Part shown: positions 61,480-64,000 of the stretch, piece after piece | Layout: the number at the start of each line of letters is the position of its first letter | How positions within the stretch are numbered: position 1 is the stretch's first letter | Source of the DNA: Limnobaculum zhutongyuii | Lineage (GTDB): Bacteria > Pseudomonadota > Gammaproteobacteria > Enterobacterales > Enterobacteriaceae | Reading direction: 5' to 3' | Length of the DNA stretch: 64,000 nucleotides | Assembly: GCF_004295645.1 (NCBI RefSeq) | Contig: NZ_CP034752.1 | Span: 4,124,001 to 4,188,000, forward strand | Made by a program: the position numbers and the translations under genes | Notes under the pieces: model-generated | The model's database searches: none | What the model was told of the DNA's origin: nothing | What the model saw: only the letters and a program-made list of their open reading frames with translations

Positions 61480-64000
61480 ATGAAAGTGTCGTACCAACCT
61501 TTTTATCGTGAGCTTTGTCGTGTTATCTCTAAAGAATTCATCTATACCGATCCATCAAGAACCATGGCTTATGGTACTGATGCCAGCTGTTATCGCCTGA
61601 TCCCTCAAATTGTTGTGCGGGTTAATAACGAGCGGGAAGTACAGCAAACATTGGTTCTGGCAAGAAAACATAAACTCCCTGTGACCTTCCGGGCGGCCGG
61701 CACCAGCCTGTCCGGTCAGGCGATTACCGACTCAATACTGATTATTCTGGGCGATAGCTGGCGCCAGTATAAGATTTTTGGTGATGCGGGTTATATTTCC
61801 CTGAAACCGGGTGTTATTGGTGCTGATGCCAACCGCTATCTGGCACCTTTTGGCCGCAAAATTGGCCCGGACCCGGCCTCCATTGACGCCTGTAAAATTG
61901 GCGGTATTGCAGCCAATAACGCCAGCGGCATGTGTTGTGGTACGGCGCAAAACTCTTACTAAACGTTACAGGCAATGCGCCTGATTCTGGCGGATGGCAC
62001 CCTGATTGATACCGCTGACAGCGAATCCGTTGCCTCCTTCAATAAAACCCACGGAAAAATGTTGGCGCAATTAGGGCAACTTGCTCAGCAAACTAAAGCC
62101 AATAGCCATTTGTCGGAGCTGATTCACCATAAATATCGATTGAAAAATACCACCGGATACAGCCTGAATGCACTGGTTGATTTTGACCATCCGCTGGACA
62201 TCCTGACTCACCTGATGATTGGTTCAGAAGGGACATTAGGATTTATTGCTGAAATTACCTACCGTACGGTGGAAGAACATCCATTTAAAGCCTCCGCCCT
62301 GTTTGTATTTGGTGATATTGAAGCCGCTTGTGAGGCAACCCGTATTCTTAAACAACAGCCTGTTTCTGCGGTAGAACTGATGGACCGCGGCGCGTTGGCA
62401 TCAGTAGAGAATGAAGAGGGCCTGCCTGACTTTATGCCTGATCTCAGTGAGGATGCCACTGCGCTGTTAGTTGAAGTTCGCGCAGCCGATGCTGATACGC
62501 TAAAGGACAAGATGGCACAAATTATGTCATCTATCGCCAGCTTCACGCTGGAGCAGCAGGTTCCCTTCACCGATAAACCTGAAGAATTTGGTCGGCTGTG
62601 GGCAATTCGTAAAGGCATTTTCCCGGCGATTGGTGCCGTTCGTCCTGTAGGCTCAACGGTCATTATTGAAGATGTGGCTTTTCCTATTGAGCAACTGGCT
62701 GCCGGTGTACGTGACCTGCGTAAGCTGTTTATTAAACATGACTATAACGCGGTTATTTATGGACATGCTCTGGATGGCAATATGCACTTTGTCTTCCAGC
62801 AATCTTTCGACTCCCCGGCTGAAGTTTCCCGCTATCAGCTCTTTATGGAAGATATTGCCCACTTAGTTGCGGTTGAATATAAAGGTTCACTCAAAGCAGA
62901 ACATGGTACCGGTCGTAATATGGCCTCTTTTGTTGAGCTGGAGTGGGGAAGTGAAGCCTATGAGCTAATGTGGCAGCTGAAAAATCTGCTCGACCCAAAT
63001 CATCTGTTAAGCCCTGGGGTTTTGCTTAACCGCGACCATCAGGCCCATCTGCAAAACTTAAAGTTACTACCTGCCGCCGATAAACGCGTAGATAGCTGTA
63101 TTGAATGTGGATTCTGTGAACCGGTTTGCCCTTCCACCAGCCTCTCTTTCACACCGCGTCAACGCATCGTTATGTGGCGTGAAATTAACCGCCTGCGTCG
63201 TAGCGGTGATGATAATAAACGGCTGAAAAAACTGGAAAAAGACTTCCTTTATCTGGGTGATGTTACCTGTGCTGCTACCGGTCTGTGTGCCCGTCGCTGT
63301 CCGGTAGGAATTAACACCGGTGAACTGATTCGGGATATTCGTACCCAGCGTAATATGCGCTATGAGCGTATCGCCCGCTGGACCGCAGATCACTTCACCA
63401 CCATTACCGGTGGCGCCCGTCTGGCATTAAATAGCGTAGCCGCTACCGGTAAAGTTATTGGTCAACCGCGTTTTGGCAAAATCACCAAAGCCTTGCACAC
63501 TGCCAGCGCCGGATATATTCCGCTGTTAACCCCATCTTTCCCGCGGGGAGCCACTTCCCCAAAAGCGCCAAAATTAGTGGCTGGCGATTTGAAAGTGGTC
63601 TATTTACCCAGCTGCGCATCGCGCACCATGGGAGCATCCGCCAATGACCCGGACCAGCGTCCTTTGACGGACATCGTGGAAAGTCTGTTAAACAAAGCGG
63701 GCTTCTCGGTGATTTACCCACAAAAACTGGATAGCCTGTGCTGCGGAATGCCTTATAACAGTAAAGGCATTACCTCTGTTGCCTCAGAGAGACTGGCGGA
63801 TATGGAGCAAGCCCTCTGGGAAGCCAGCGAACAGGGAAAATATCCGGTACTGATCGATACCAGCCCTTGTGCCCTGCGCGCGGTGGAAGGTTTCACCAAA
63901 CCAATGGCGCTGTTTGAACCGGTTGGTTTTGTGAATCATTATCTGCTGGATAAGTTAGCGTTCACTCCGGAAGACAATCCAATCATGCTGCATGTCACCT
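61480..64000 (+). pseudogene. Fe-S D-lactate dehydrogenase-like gene, in-frame stop, 3' end outside window
   Basis: The reading frame begins at ATG 61480 (AAGGAAG upstream), stops at TAA 61960-61962 after 160 codons, then stays open in the same frame to the window end (about 840 codons in all). Before the stop is the start of a FAD-binding PCMH domain (VTFRAAGTSLSGQAITDS near codon 69, then GPDPASIDACKIGGIAANNA). After it come GSEGTLGF near codon 248, HALDGNMHFVF and KAEHGTGRN, the 4Fe-4S motifs CIECGFCEPVC (from codon 540) and CAATGLCARRC (from codon 597), and a CCG-type LCCGMPYNSK near 754. This matches the large FAD/Fe-S D-lactate dehydrogenases of the Dld-II type. TAC-TAA-ACG is one transition away from TAC-CAA-ACG. 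A restart at ATG 61975 is possible. The rest of the gene looks intact, so the break is recent, a sequencing error or suppressed. Confidence 0.82.

Noticed and set aside
61960..61962. Programmed recoding at the in-frame stop
   Set aside because: The codon is TAA, so selenocysteine (TGA) is excluded, and no stimulatory structure or slippery run was seen. A recent mutation or sequence error is simpler.
1..64000. tRNA genes, rRNA genes, CRISPR arrays, insertion sequences, prophage or integrase genes
   Set aside because: None was recognised by eye on either strand. I could not run a structural search, so a small RNA could have been missed.

Overview
The window looks like a chromosomal segment of an enterobacterium (Enterobacterales) outside the Escherichia/Salmonella core. 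The evidence is the gene order, which follows the E. coli aroE-def-fmt-rsmB-trkA-mscL, alpha/spc/S10, str, tus-yheO, fkpA-slyX-slyD, kef, yheSTU-prkB and crp-yhfK-argD blocks. Ribosomal proteins are near identical to those of E. coli, and the leader RNAs also match. Several E. coli neighbours (smg, yhfA, yheV, bfr/bfd) are missing and other genes sit in or near their places. A lineage near Budviciaceae is a guess; the sequence alone does not prove it.

Layout. 1-3339 (minus): yrdB (cut by the window edge), aroE, tsaC, yrdD, dprA, with smg absent. 3632-8435 (plus): def, fmt, rsmB, trkA, mscL. 8449-9162 (minus): arfA with its transcript-truncating hairpin, and zntR. 9319-10608 (plus): an unplaced TPR/glycosyltransferase-like gene. 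10688-24362 (minus): the alpha, spc and S10 ribosomal operons, with rpoA and secY, their leader RNAs and terminators. 24795-26465 (plus): a membrane phosphoglycerol-transferase/sulfatase-like gene between S10 and str. 26562-30959 (minus): tuf, fusA, rpsG, rpsL with a canonical promoter. 31155-35338 (minus): tusBCD-yheO, fkpA and a second, secreted FkpA-like protein with degenerate catalytic residues. 35507-39003: slyX (plus), slyD, kefB, kefG (minus). 39361-47305: yheS, an inserted lysE-type exporter, yheT, yheU, prkB, crp and yhfK. 47526-59320: argD, then the rspA-rspB-ydfJ-ydfI sugar-acid operon, a histidine kinase/response regulator pair with a ferric-reductase-like flavocytochrome, and rspR. 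59609-64000: yjgR, then an Fe-S D-lactate-dehydrogenase-like gene broken by one in-frame TAA and cut by the window end.

How the genes work together. Most of the window is housekeeping: translation (formylation/deformylation, rRNA methylation, tRNA modification, ribosome and elongation factors), secretion (SecY) and protein folding (FkpA, SlyD), with autoregulatory leaders for S4, L4 and S7. The accessory part is catabolic and environmental. RspA/RspB/YdfI plus a symporter should convert D-mannonate-type sugar acids under CRP and RspR control. The two-component system and reductase form a redox or metal module.

The least explained element is an intergenic repeat of about 160 bp. It occurs three times (47334-47491, 54431-54590, 59421-59580), always between convergent genes. 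Its hairpin arms show a compensatory base-pair change between copies, which points to a structured RNA or DNA element. Copies 2 and 3 are direct repeats that bracket the two-component/reductase/rspR segment.
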